From the NCBI GenBank assembly GCA_029204225.1, contig CM055107.1, positions 5,282,488 through 5,341,996 on the forward strand: 59,509 bases of DNA, in the 5' to 3' direction. Below the pieces are notes generated by a model that saw nothing but the letters and a program-made list of their open reading frames with translations, did not search any database and was not told where the DNA came from. A program made the position numbers and the translations under genes. Shown piece by piece: positions 45,329 through 57,092 of this stretch (its first letter is position 1; each line of letters starts with the position of its first letter). The DNA is from Diphasiastrum complanatum (Eukaryota; Streptophyta; Lycopodiopsida; Lycopodiales; Lycopodiaceae).

Positions 45329-45414
45329 CCTCTTTGGATGATCCTACAAGTGTAGATCAAGCAAGGAAAGAAGAGGAGTGGATCCAAGCAAAGGATCTTG
45401 AGTATCGATCTCTT
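45329..45414 (+). pseudogene. Copia pol linker up to reverse transcriptase start
   Basis: After the one-base frameshift the frame reads SLDDPTSVDQARKEEEWIQAKDLEYRSLME, the usual approach to reverse transcriptase (W..A...E..SL). The next residues of that domain (the N.TW..V block) never appear, and the sequence switches to unrelated coding at about 45415. Confidence 0.85.
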
Positions 45415-46305
45415 ATGGAGAGTGGAACATCTTTTGGAGGATCTTCTTGTGTACATGGAGCTATGCAAGTGGATGGATGTTATCTTGCTGTAAAATCAAG
45501 TATTGGATCTGGAAATCAAATTTTGTTCAATGACTTTGATGATCAAGTTGAAGATCAAGAAGTTGATCTCAAAGCGCTTCAACTAGTCAAAAGGGAAGGT
45601 GGCAATTTGGAGCTAGTCAAGAGCATCAAAGGAGAGGTAATTGGCAAAGGTGTTATGGATCTGTTTTTGCAGCATATTGAAGACTCAAGTAAGGTCAAAG
45701 GAGCAGCAAGAAAGTGTTGTTCAAGTTTACTTTACTTGTTCTATCTCATGTTTGAGCAATTTCATGTGGATGTGTGCAAATTGTCAAGATATGACCTTGA
45801 AGATGGACTAGTGCAAACTATTTGGTTTATGGAGTCATGTGGTGCTGGATTTGCATCATTTACGTACTCACCTACTCATGGATTTCCAAGGTTTGATGGT
45901 TTCTTGTGGCAAGATGAAGATGGAGGCTCATTCATGGAGTATCATGGTGGATACAAGGCAACAAAGGACAAAGGAGGAGGAGACATGCAAGCAAAAGTTG
46001 ATCACTCACATTTATTGTTTGTTTGCTGTATTTTTTCAAAGAGTTCAGAGTTGGAAGCATGGTGGAATCATTTCATTTACATTCTATTTGATTCTTTATG
46101 TTCTAGTCACATTTTTACATGTAAAATTGATGTAAGAAATAGTGAAGCATCCCAAGTGGACACTATTCTCTATATCAATTATGGTTGTTTCTATTTTGAG
46201 CATTACATGATCATTGAAAGGAGATCTATTCTTAGGAAGAAGATCGTTCTTATGATGGATCAAAGTTCTATTGGCAAAAACTATGCTAGGAGCATTGGAA
46301 GCTAG
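45415..46305 (+). CDS. Unknown open frame replacing Copia reverse transcriptase
   Basis: A continuous frame of about 297 codons, in phase with the Copia linker before it, ends at a TAG at 46303-46305. It has no YVDD, no MDVKTAFL and no other reverse transcriptase block. Features: mixed acidic stretch NDFDDQVEDQEVDLKAL, hydrophobic CCSSLLYLFYLMFEQF, aromatic-rich middle (FASFTYSPTHGFPRFDGF), Cys- and Tyr-rich end. I do not recognise it. It could be a captured plant exon set, a filler of unknown origin, or non-coding DNA that happens to lack stops. The downstream Copia frame resumes at about 46310 in a different phase. Confidence 0.4.
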   Translation: MESGTSFGGSSCVHGAMQVDGCYLAVKSSIGSGNQILFNDFDDQVEDQEVDLKALQLVKREGGNLELVKSIKGEVIGKGVMDLFLQHIEDSSKVKGAARKCCSSLLYLFYLMFEQFHVDVCKLSRYDLEDGLVQTIWFMESCGAGFASFTYSPTHGFPRFDGFLWQDEDGGSFMEYHGGYKATKDKGGGDMQAKVDHSHLLFVCCIFSKSSELEAWWNHFIYILFDSLCSSHIFTCKIDVRNSEASQVDTILYINYGCFYFEHYMIIERRSILRKKIVLMMDQSSIGKNYARSIGS

Positions 46306-46309
46306 GAAA

Positions 46310-46877
46310 GCGATTTTTGAGGTACATCATTGGAACTCGAGATTTTGGCATGTTGTATGAGGGATCATCATCTAATCTTTTTGGATTTTCAGATTCGGAC
46401 TATGCTGGAGATGTAATGGATAGGAAATCCATTAGTTCTTATTGTATTTTCATAAGTGATGGAGCTATATCATGGATGTGAAAGAAACAAGCCATTATCT
46501 CATTGTCATCTAGTGAGGCCGAGTACAAAGCTCTTACACATTGCACAAAGGAGATGGTATGGATCAAAAGGATGATCAAGGATCTTCACTTGCTGGATTT
46601 TTCAGAGAGCCCAATTATCTTTTGTGACAATCAATCAGCCCAAAGAATGGCATCCAATCCTATCTTTCATGCTAGGAGCAAGCATATTGAGATACAATAT
46701 CATTTTGTGTGGGAGCGAGTCATTGCAAAGGAGGTGGAGCTTCAACATGTGTCTTCAAGGGAATGTGTAGCCGATATCTTTACCAAAGCATTGGGAAAAG
46801 ACTTGTTCATGAAGCATAGGACTTCACTTGGAGTATTATCAAAGTCTATGCTAAAACTAGTTGAAGAGGGAGTGTGA
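46310..46877 (+). pseudogene. Copia connection region and RNase H
   Basis: The frame reads FLRYIIGTRDFGMLYEG, FSDSDYAGDVMDRKSIS, then ISW followed by a TGA at 46479-46481 where the family has Ser of SKKQ, then IISLSSSEAEYKALTHC, IFCDNQSAQRMASNP, HARSKHIEIQYHFV and ADIFTKALGKD. It stops at 46875-46877 just before the 3' LTR, and the polypurine tract overlaps its last codons. A single nonsense mutation separates it from an intact RNase H. Confidence 0.95.
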
Positions 46878-47434
46878 AAGATTCAACTAGTTTCATCACA
46901 TTTTGCAATATTTCCATATTTGACATATTGAGGTCAAAACTTTTTTTAGACTTAGAGGTTGACTTTTCAAAGTTCATTAGTCTAAATTTCATTTGCATAA
47001 ACACTTTTTGAAAGTGTGGGAAAGATAGAATGCGAGTTTGAGTAGATTCAATTTGAATAAGTTGGGTACATTGAATCTAGACCCAAAATTGGTAGGGTTA
47101 GCATTTCCAAGTGGCCAAATAGGGTTTGGGTTCTCTTGGGTTCTACTATCCATTGGTGCACTATCTTGGTGATTGCTTGCAATTCTATATGTAGAATGAT
47201 CTATATTTGCTATTTTTGGATCCACACATGTGAAATACAGTAGCTTGCTGGTTTTGTACGAACAGCAACAGTACATAATCATTTCATTCAAGTTTGATCA
47301 AGTTCTATAAGTGTTTGCATCTCAAATTGTGTGTAGATGCTGATTTTTCTATATTGGTGAAATTGGTAGTGTATTTCTCTTTCTAACCAAAGATCATTCA
47401 AGTAGATTGGATCTTAAGGATCTGAAATCTTTCA
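46873..47434 (+). repeat. Copia 3' LTR lacking its TATA segment
   Basis: 562 bp against 648 bp in the 5' LTR. Two deletions explain the difference: about 11 bases after GGGTTAGCATTT, and about 75 bases between GTTTGG and GTTCTCTTGGG (near 47128), which removes the TATA box CTATAAAAGG and the initiator region. Confidence 0.9.
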
Positions 47435-47439
47435 GTGGG

Positions 47440-47814
47440 CTCGAAAGCTGACACATGGCAAGCATTAGATCCAAAAAAGACCCTTTGTAAAGATTTTCTT
47501 TATATTTTTTCTCTATTTTTTCTTACACATGGACCAATCAAAACACTCAAATTTGAAATCTACATAATGTAACTTTTTGAGTCCACATTTTGATTTCACA
47601 CTAAAAATGACATAATTTCTTAGTAGTAAGTCCGAATTTAGCGGAGTTTGATGCATTGGAAAGCGCTCGACAAGGGCTTTCCAATGATATGTTAAATGAC
47701 ATACTTCTGATCTACGATTAAAAAGTTATGGCAAGTCAAAAGTATTAGTATTATAATATTTTAATAATATAAACTACATCTTGCACGAATTCTTAAAGGG
47801 TCTTTTTGGAGCTC
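47440..47814. other. Non-coding flank of the Copia insertion
   Basis: AT-rich, no coding frame. It begins with CTCGAAAGCTGACACATGGCAAGC, the continuation of the repeat interrupted by Copia, then leaves the array for about 350 bases. Confidence 0.4.
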
Positions 47815-48755
47815 AAAACTCCTCTAATGCCATGTAGGCCTACCATAGGCTTGCATGGCAGACCACGTAGGCATGGCACAGGCCTCATGTCTGCCATGCA
47901 AGCATGTTGTAGGTTGCCAGATAGGCTTGTGTGGCAAGCCAACCAGGCTCTGCCCCGTAGGCTTGAGTGGAGATAGAGAGAGAAAGAGGTGGGGCTCGCA
48001 AGCTATCACGTTGCAAGCCACGTAAGTCTGTCACTTGAAAAACTATGTAGGGTTGATACTTCCCATGTCGTAAGCCACATAGGACTACCATAGGCTTGTG
48101 TAGCAAGCCACATAGGCATGTCATAGATCTACTATCTGCCAATCTTGTCGTAGGTTGCCATGTGGAAAGCCACGTGGCAAGTCTTGCAAGCTTAGGGTTT
48201 TCCATGTGGCAAACCACGTAGGTCTAACATAGGCTTGTGTGGCAAGCCAATCAGGCTTTGTCACGTAGGTTTGAGTGGACCTAGAGAGAGAAAGAGGTGG
48301 GGCTCAAAAGTTTTCACGTGGCAAGCCACGTAGGCCTACCATAGGCTTGTGTGGCTTGCCACATGGCCTACTATAGGCTTCTATAACAGGCCACATAGGC
48401 CTGCTATCTACCAAGCCTATCATAGACTGCCACGTGACAAGTCACATATGGGCTGCCACGTGGCAAATCATGCTGGCTTGGGGCTAGCCATGTGGCAAGC
48501 CACGTAGGCTCATCATAGGTTGGCAAGCCAACCAAGCTCTGCCTACGTGGTCTGCTATCTACTAAGCATGTCGCACACTGCCACCTGGCAAGCCACGTAG
48601 GTCTGCCACATAGCAAATCATGCAGGCTTGAGGTTTGCCATCTGGCAAGCATGTAGGCCTACCATAGGCTTGTATGACAAGACAACTGAGCTTTGCCACA
48701 TAGGTTTGAGTGGATCTAGAGAGAGATATATAGGTGGGCTCAAAAGTTGCCACGG
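47815..48755. repeat. CACGTAGGCCTACCATAGGC repeat array, right part
   Basis: The same blocks as at 41360-41697 recur: GGCTTGTGTGGCAAGCCA, CCACGTAGG, CTACCATAGGC. A boundary block TAGG(T/C)TTGAGTGGA...AGAGAGA...GGTGGGGCTC occurs at about 47960, 48270 and 48705, giving higher-order units of roughly 310 and 430 bp. The blocks GGCAAGCC and GGCTTGCC make it rich in short inverted repeats. Frames here, such as 47885-48217 minus, are artefacts. Confidence 0.85.
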
Positions 48756-49615
48756 TACCTCGAAAAATTGAGCCACTGACTCTTGAAATACCTCGAAAGT
48801 ACCTCGAAATGTATCTCGAAAAGTATCTCGAATAACCTCGAATTGTAAATCGAATAATTGAGACACTGACCCTCGAAATACCTCGAAAGTACCTCGAAAA
48901 TACCTCGAAAGTACCTCCCAATACCTCAAAAATACTTGAAAAGTACTTCAAAAAAGTACCTCGAAAAAGTACCTCAAAAAATTGAGACTTGGACCCTCGA
49001 AATACCTCGAAAAGAACCTTGAAATACTTTTAAATGTACCTCAAAAAATGGAGACATTGACCCTCAAAATACCTCGAAAAGTACCTCGAAATACCTAGAA
49101 AATACCTCCAGATGTACCTCAAAAATTGAGACACTGACTCTTGAAATACCTCGAAAATATGAGACACCCTCGAAATACCTCCAAATGTACCTCGAAAATT
49201 GAGACATTGACCCTTGAAATATACCTCAAAAACTTTGTGTCTTGAGTCTCCAAAAATTCGTCTCTCCACAAATTGACAATGACCCTCAAAAAGTACCGCG
49301 AAATACCTCCAAATGTACCTCGAAAAATTGAGACACTAACTCTCGAAAATACCTCAAAAAGTACCTCAAAAATGTACTTCGAAAAATTGAGACACTGACC
49401 CTCGAAATACCTCGAAAAGTACCTCGAAATACCTCGAAAATACTTCCAAAAATACCTCGAAAAATTGAGACATTGACCCTCGAAAATTACCTTGAAAATA
49501 CCCCGAAAATGGCCCAAAAATACCTCGAAAATGGCTCGCAAAATACCTCAAAAATGTCACGAAAATACCTCAAAAATATCTCGAAAAATACCCCCAACAT
49601 ACCTCGAAAATGGCT
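48756..49615. repeat. Minisatellite, ACCTCGAAA-type units
   Basis: Tandem degenerate copies of TACCTCGAAA(A/T) every 10-14 bases, interrupted about every 60-100 bases by AAATTGAGACACTGACCCTCG. This gives a two-level structure: short units inside longer ones. Long minus-strand frames (FEVFRGIS repeats) follow from the period and are not genes. Confidence 0.95.
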
Positions 49616-51135
49616 CCAAAAACTGAGGTCTCCAAAAATTGAAGTCTCCAAAAATTCAAGTTTTGACTCTCGAAAGATTCGCGTCTCCAAAAATACCTCA
49701 AAATGTATCTCGAGAATTTCGTGTCTCCAAAATTTTGTGTCTCCAAAAATTTGAGTCTCCAAAATTTCGAGACTCCAAAACCCTAAATCTCCATTTTTAT
49801 GTCTCCAAAATTTCGAGTTTCGTGTCTCCAAAAATTCGAGTATCCAAAATTTCGAGACTCCAAAAACTGAAGTCTCCAAAAATTCAAGTCTCCAAAATTT
49901 CAAAATTCCAAAAATTCAAGTCTCCAAAAATTTGAGTTTTGACTCTCAAAGATTTCGTGTCTAGAAAATTTCGTGTCTCGAAAATTTTTTGACTCCAGAA
50001 ACTAAAGTCTCCAAAAATTTGACTTTCGAGTCTCCAAAATTTCATGTCTCCAAAAATTCGAGTCTCCAAAATTTCGAGACTCCAAATCCTAAATCTCCAA
50101 AAATTCAAATTTTGTGTCTCGAAAATTTCGAGACTCCAAAAACTGAAATCTCCAAAAAATCGTGGTTGGAGTCTCGAACAATTCGTGTCTCAACAATTTT
50201 GTGTCTCGAAAATTTCGAGACTCCAAAAATTAAAGTCTCCTAAAATTCAATTTCTGAGTCTCCAAAAATTCGTGTATCCAAAAAATTTCGTGTCTCAAAA
50301 ATTTCGAGACTCCAAAAACTGAAGTTTCCAAAAATTCGACTTTTGAGTCTCGAAAAATTCATGTCTCCAAAAATCCGGGTCTCCAAAATTTCGAGACTCC
50401 AAAAATTGAAATTTCCAAAAATTCGAGTTTCGAGTCTTGAAGATTTCGTGTCTCGAAAATTTCTTGACTCCAAAAACAGAAGTGTCTAAAAAATCGAGGT
50501 TCGTGTCTCGAAGATTTCGTGTATGGAAAATTTCGTGTCTCGAAAATTTCAAGACTCCAGAAACTGAAGTCTCCAAAAATTTGAGTTTCAAGTTTCCAAA
50601 ATTTTCTCTCAAAAAATTCGAGTCTCCAAAATTTCGAGACTGCAAAACTCTAAATCTCCAAAAATTCGAGTTTCGTGTTTAAAAAATTTTTACTCCAATA
50701 ATTGAAATCTCCAAAAAAATCAAGGTTGGAGTCTTGAACAATTCGTGTCTCGAAAATTTTGTTTTTCTAAAATTTCGAGACTTCAAAAACAAAAATCTCC
50801 AAAAAATCTAGGTTGGAGTCTCGAACAATTCGTGTCTTGAAAATTTCGTTTTCGAGACTCCAAAAATTGAGTCTCCTAAAATTTAAGTTTCGAGTCTCAA
50901 AAAATTCGTGTCTCCGAAAATTTGAGACTCCAAAAAATTCGTGTCTCCAAAAATTCAGGTTTCGAGTCTCAAAAAATTCGTGTCTCCAAAAATTCGAGTC
51001 TCCAAAATTTAGAGACTCCAAAAATTGAAATCTCCGAAAATTCGAGTTTCGAGCCTCGAAGATTTTGTTTTTCGAAAATTCTTGACTTCAAAAATTGAAA
51101 TCTCAAAAAATTCGAGTTTCGAGTCTCCAAAAAAT
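49616..51135. repeat. Minisatellite, GTCTCCAAAAATTCGAG-type units
   Basis: The unit changes at about 49616 to GTCTCCAAAAATTCGAGTT and GTCTCGAAAATTTCGTG, alternating at about 17-22 bases. GAGACTCCAAAAA recurs about every 60-90 bases as a higher-order mark. TTCGAAAATTTCGA-like palindromes are frequent. All frames across it are repeat artefacts. Confidence 0.95.
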
Positions 51136-51139
51136 CGAA

Positions 51140-51275
51140 ATTTTCGCAAAGGCCCACTTTCGTGGCTTCGAGGCCCACTTTCGAGAAGGCTTCTTGAAAA
51201 TCCCGTGAAGCCTTCTCGGATTTCAGGAAGCCTTATCGAAATGGCCCTCGAAATTTCGCGAAAGTGGGTGGTCGA
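51140..51275. repeat. GC-richer end of the minisatellite with inverted arms
   Basis: GGCCCACTTTCG occurs twice (about 51149 and 51170) and its complement CGAAAGTGGG once (about 51259). GAAGCCTTCTCGG and GGAAGCCTTATCG form another direct pair. The segment may fold, and may be the non-repetitive founder of the array. Confidence 0.6.
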
Positions 51276-51289
51276 AGGTGACAAGAAAT

Positions 51290-51321
<32 letters not shown>

Positions 51322-51375
51322 TTACGTTTATTTAGCGATGTCTGTGTCTGCGTGTCTGTGTGTGTATTCAATGTG
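51290..51375. repeat. (TG)n microsatellite
   Basis: TG run at 51295-51321, then interrupted GTCTGTGTCTGCGTGTCTGTGTGTG. Confidence 0.9.
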
Positions 51376-51479
51376 TGAGTTTGAAAAACATTCATCACAA
51401 AAACCCAAATTGTTATAAAAACTTAGAGGAGCAACAATTTCATATTCCAATCTTTTGAATAGATTGACATCAGGTCATC

Positions 51480-52010
51480 TGATAAATCAAAAACCAATAC
51501 TTGGGCATACACCAGGTTTTCTAACATTGGCTCAAAGTCACTTAGTCTAACAATACTAAAATGTCTCCAAACATATGCCACACTACTAAGTAACATATCT
51601 ACATCTAATAGGAATCAATATTCTCTCGGAATAAAACATCTTCTCATTTGTTGTTGGAATAAAAACTCCGCATAAGCTTCTATCAAAAAACAGCCTATGG
51701 GGTAGAATTCCTCCAGAGCTAGGGAATTGCCTTTTTGGAGTCCATGAATGATGACTTCCAAGGACATGTCTCTCACATCGCTTCTCCATCTGAAGACAAT
51801 GTACTATCTTTGAGAGAGCCTCAGTCAGGTAGCATATCGTCGAATCTAAATACTCTAGAGTCCATGGTGCCATCTAAAAGAAATGCACTATTATGATTCA
51901 CAGAGAGCCGCATCTGGGCAGAAAATAGTCGATCTCTGAAGAACAATGCTTCGTGAAATTTAAATGTTTCAGACTGCAAAGCAAGTAACATCAAATTTGA
52001 TTCCACAAAT
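51480..52010 (-). pseudogene. Possible gene relic, minus strand
   Basis: The minus strand shows a frame from 52006 (MESNLMLLALQSETFKFHEALFFRDRLFSAQMRLS... to DDMLPD, stop at 51821) and another at 51873-51586. The first has protein-like composition with amphipathic helices, but I do not recognise it. The second is preceded by stops and contains none of the usual transposon motifs. Sequence at 51500-51580 is shared with 38870-38940. These may be exons of a decayed gene or part of an uncharacterised element. Confidence 0.3.
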
Positions 52011-52192
52011 GAAATGGTGAAAACACAATGCTAAAGATCAAACCAGTGAATCAATAGCAGTGAAATGGAATAGATAGCAAAGTGAGTGGAAGAGGTTGAG
52101 AATGGAGGACCAGTGAACTCACCAAGAGGTTGAGAGTGGAGGACCTTCTCCCTTCACCTTCTCACCAAGAACTCTCTGCACATAACCACGAG

Positions 52193-53660
<1,468 letters not shown>

Positions 53661-53678
53661 TGTGTGCGTGTGTGTGTG

Positions 53679-53885
53679 TATCACCACTTTTCACATGTGT
53701 GGCATGCAGGTTTCTTACCAAAGCTTATATATCAACTATCACCACTTTTCACATGCGTGGTGTGCACGTTTCTTACCAAAGCTTCTATCAACTATCACCA
53801 CTTTTCACATGCGTGGCGTGCACGTTTCTTACCAAAGCTTCTATCAACTGTCACCACTTTTCACATGTGTGGCGTGCACATTTCT
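53679..53885 (+). repeat. Tandem repeat, four copies of about 50 bp
   Basis: CACCACTTTTCACATG starts at about 53681, 53739, 53796 and 53850. Each unit continues (C/T)GTGG(C/T)(G/A)TGCA(C/G)(G/A)TTTCTTACCAAAGCTT. Periods are 58, 57 and 54. The fourth copy is cut after TTTCTTA. The three overlapping plus-strand frames are repeat artefacts. Confidence 0.95.
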
Positions 53886-54317
53886 TATTTCTTAGAATTA
53901 AAATCTAATAGATATATATACTAAGGGTAAGCATCAATTTAGAAATAAAAGACTTACACAAAATTCAAACTCAGATTTATATAAAATTCAAAATACAAAG
54001 TCATTCTTAAGTACCACTATTGTGTACACCATCAAATCCAACCATTTGTCTATACTTTACTCGGTCTCATAATTGACATATCCTTTAAATATATCTTCAT
54101 ATTGCTAACAAATTCATCTACATCTATCAATAAAAATCTCTTTCGAGGAAGAAAATTTTTGCAAAGTTGTTGATAGTACAAAAATTGGGTGAATTGCTCT
54201 ATCACCTAGATAATACTGCATGGATAAACATCATCTGTAAAACAGAATAGCTCCATTATCTCTCACACAAATATCCTATAGTTTACCACAACCTGCACCA
54301 TCTGCACATACATACAC
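53886..54317. other. No gene seen
   Basis: AT-rich spacer between two tandem arrays. Confidence 0.4.
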
Positions 54318-55876
54318 ATTTTTTCTGCGGGTTTGTCTCGACGTGCAGCACTGGATGAAACAGACGGCATGCAAGACGGAGCCCGTTCGGCGATACTGAA
54401 CCACTTCTTGGAAATGCCAAAAAGTCCTCCATTTGTTGTGCCCTAAATGGCGCTCCTTCCGGCATGAAAGACATTTACAGACAAACGACATTCGAATTGA
54501 AATGCAATTGGTCCATTGGGTTCATGCCAAGCCCAAAAACCTATGGCCACCTTCCATCTGAGGTTATGACATCTCTAGCATGAATCCGACCAGTTTTCGG
54601 TCCGACAGGCCTAGGTTTCCTATATTGCTTTTAGGGTTTATGGCTCGAACGCACGTTTCTATGTGAGTACGGAACCGTTTGGAGCCCGGTTTGTTGCTGC
54701 CAGTTTGTCTCGACATGCAGCACTGGATAGAATAGACAACATGCAAAACGGAGTGCGTTCGGCAATATCGAACCACTAATGGTGCTCCATCCAACACGAA
54801 GGACGTTTTCAGAAAAACGACGTCCAAGTTGAGCTGCATGTGGTCCAATGGATTCGTGCCCATGAACCTATGGCCACTTTCCATTCGAGGTTCTGACATC
54901 TAACGAGTTTCCGGTACGACAGGCCTAGGTTTCCTATATTGCTTTTAGGGTTTATGGCTCGGATGCATGTTTCTTTGTGAGTATGGAACCGTTTGGAGTC
55001 CGCTTTGTTGTTGCGGGTTTGTCTCGGTGTGCAGCACTAGACAACAGCATACAAAATAGAGCCCCTTGGGCAATATTTGACCACTTCTTGGGAATGCCAA
55101 AAAGTAGTCCATTCTTGTGCCCTAATGACGCTCCATCTGGCATGAATGACATTTTCAGAAAAATAATGTCCAAGTTGAGCTACACCTAGTCTAGTGGTTT
55201 CGTGCCAAGCCCACGAACCCGTGGACACGTTCCTTCTGAGGTTCTGATATCTTTAACAGGAATCCGACCAGTTTTCGATCCGACAGGCCTAGGTTTCCTA
55301 TATTGCTTTTAGGGTTTATGGCTTGGACGCACGTTTATCTGTAAGTACAGAATCGTTTGGAGCCCAATATGTTGGTACAGGTTCATCTTGACATGCAGCA
55401 CTGGACGTAACACATGGCATACAAAATAGAGCCCGTTCGATGATATCGGACCACTTCTTTGAAATTCCAAAAAGTAGTCCATTCTTGCGCCCTAATGGCG
55501 CTACATTCGGCACGAAGGATGCTTTCAGAAAAATGATGTCCAAGTTGAGCTGCATTTGGTCTAGTGGATTCGTGCCAAGCCCATGAACTTGTGGCCACCT
55601 TTCATCCGAGGTTCTGATATCTCTAGCACGAATCCGACCAGTTTTCGGTCCGACAGGCCTAGGTTTCCTATATTGCTTTTAGGTTTTATGGCTTGGACGC
55701 ACGTTTATCTGTAAGTACGGAATTGTTTGGAGCCCGGTATATTGCTACGGGTTTGTCTCGGCGTGCAGCACTGGACGGAACATATGGCATGCAAAACAGA
55801 GCCCGTTCGGCGATCTTGGACCAGTTCTTTGGAATTCCAAAAAATAGTCCACCCTTGTGCCCTAATGGCGCTCCAT
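54318..55876. repeat. Satellite array, four-plus units of about 315-370 bp
   Basis: CCTAGGTTTCCTATATTGC recurs at about 54610, 54924, 55288 and 55658 (spacing 314, 364, 370). Each unit holds TTTTAGGGTTTATGGCT, a GGAACCGTTTGGAGCC-type block, TTTGTCTCG.C.TGCAGCACT, and CCACTTCTT.GGAAT.CCAAAAA. The first unit is partial at its left, and the last stops inside GGCGCTCCA. The second unit has a 50-base deletion. No frame is conserved between units, so it is a non-coding satellite. Confidence 0.95.
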
Positions 55877-55919
55877 AAAATAGTCATATTAAAGCAACCA
55901 TTACAAAATACCTGCCGAA

Positions 55920-55944
55920 AGAAAAAAAAAAAAAAAAAAAAAAA
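55920..55944 (+). repeat. Poly(A) run
   Basis: GAAAG then about 23 consecutive A, some 45 bases after the satellite stops. It could be the tail of a retroposed copy or a plain A-run. Confidence 0.7.
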
Positions 55945-56077
55945 GCATCAATCACACGAGAAATTGAGCAATTGAATATTTGAAATTGTCAACAAACCAT
56001 AACTGCTCTGGATCTGTAGAATGCTTCTTGCCGCCTCACGAATATCAACTACGATGGAGAGAGATGCATGGTGTATG

Positions 56078-56628
<551 letters not shown>

Positions 56629-56712
<84 letters not shown>

Positions 56713-56729
56713 AGAAGAAGAAGAAGAAG
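56629..56729. repeat. (GA)n then (GAA)n microsatellite
   Basis: GA run of about 80 bases followed by seven GAA units. Confidence 0.97.
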
Positions 56730-57092
56730 CTTTATTAACATCTTTTCCATGCCAAATGACATATAAGATGAACAAGTACATCAAAATGAATGGCACCAAG
56801 ATGGAGCAATGTCGTCAAAACAACATAACTAAAACCAAACTAACTAAGAAGAGAAAAATATCTCTTCAGTGCTCTAACTCTCAACCTAACTCTGAACAAT
56901 CTCTAACAAGCGTCATTGAAAGGCTCTCACAGAGGATGCAACTTTAAGTACAATTTGAAAAATTCTCTCTTAACTAAAAGGCTCTCATGTAGGAGGCATC
57001 ACTGACTGATCAATTTCAGATGGGGTGACCAGAAAATGTTGACCATCCCGGAAAATAACTCTTTTTCCTAACGCATTTGCTTCCTCATTGAG

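Larger units (their letters stand above)
41703..47434 (+). mobile_element. Ty1/Copia LTR retrotransposon, 5.7 kb, reverse transcriptase replaced
   Basis: LTRs 41703-42350 and 46873-47434 are bounded by target duplication GTGGG (41698-41702 and 47435-47439). Primer site TGGTATCAGAGC starts at 42353. The purine tract GAAGAGGGAG precedes the 3' LTR. Order: leader, gag, protease, integrase, then about 0.9 kb of unrelated open frame in place of reverse transcriptase, then the end of the connection region and RNase H. The gag family also occurs at 7594 and the LTR family at the left edge. Without its own reverse transcriptase it must move in trans, if at all. Confidence 0.95.

Noticed and set aside
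48562-50682. Many overlapping frames of 60-140 codons on both strands, with FEVFRGIS- or VSKISRLQK-like repeats
   Set aside because: They follow the period of the minisatellite, occur in all frames at once and have no non-repeat portion.
48756-51135. CRISPR-like appearance (short repeats with spacers)
   Set aside because: Unit spacing is irregular, the 'spacers' are degenerate units, there are no cas genes, and the window is a plant nuclear genome.
54600-55690. Interstitial telomere (TTTAGGG)n
   Set aside because: Only one TTTTAGGGTTTA per satellite unit, never in tandem.
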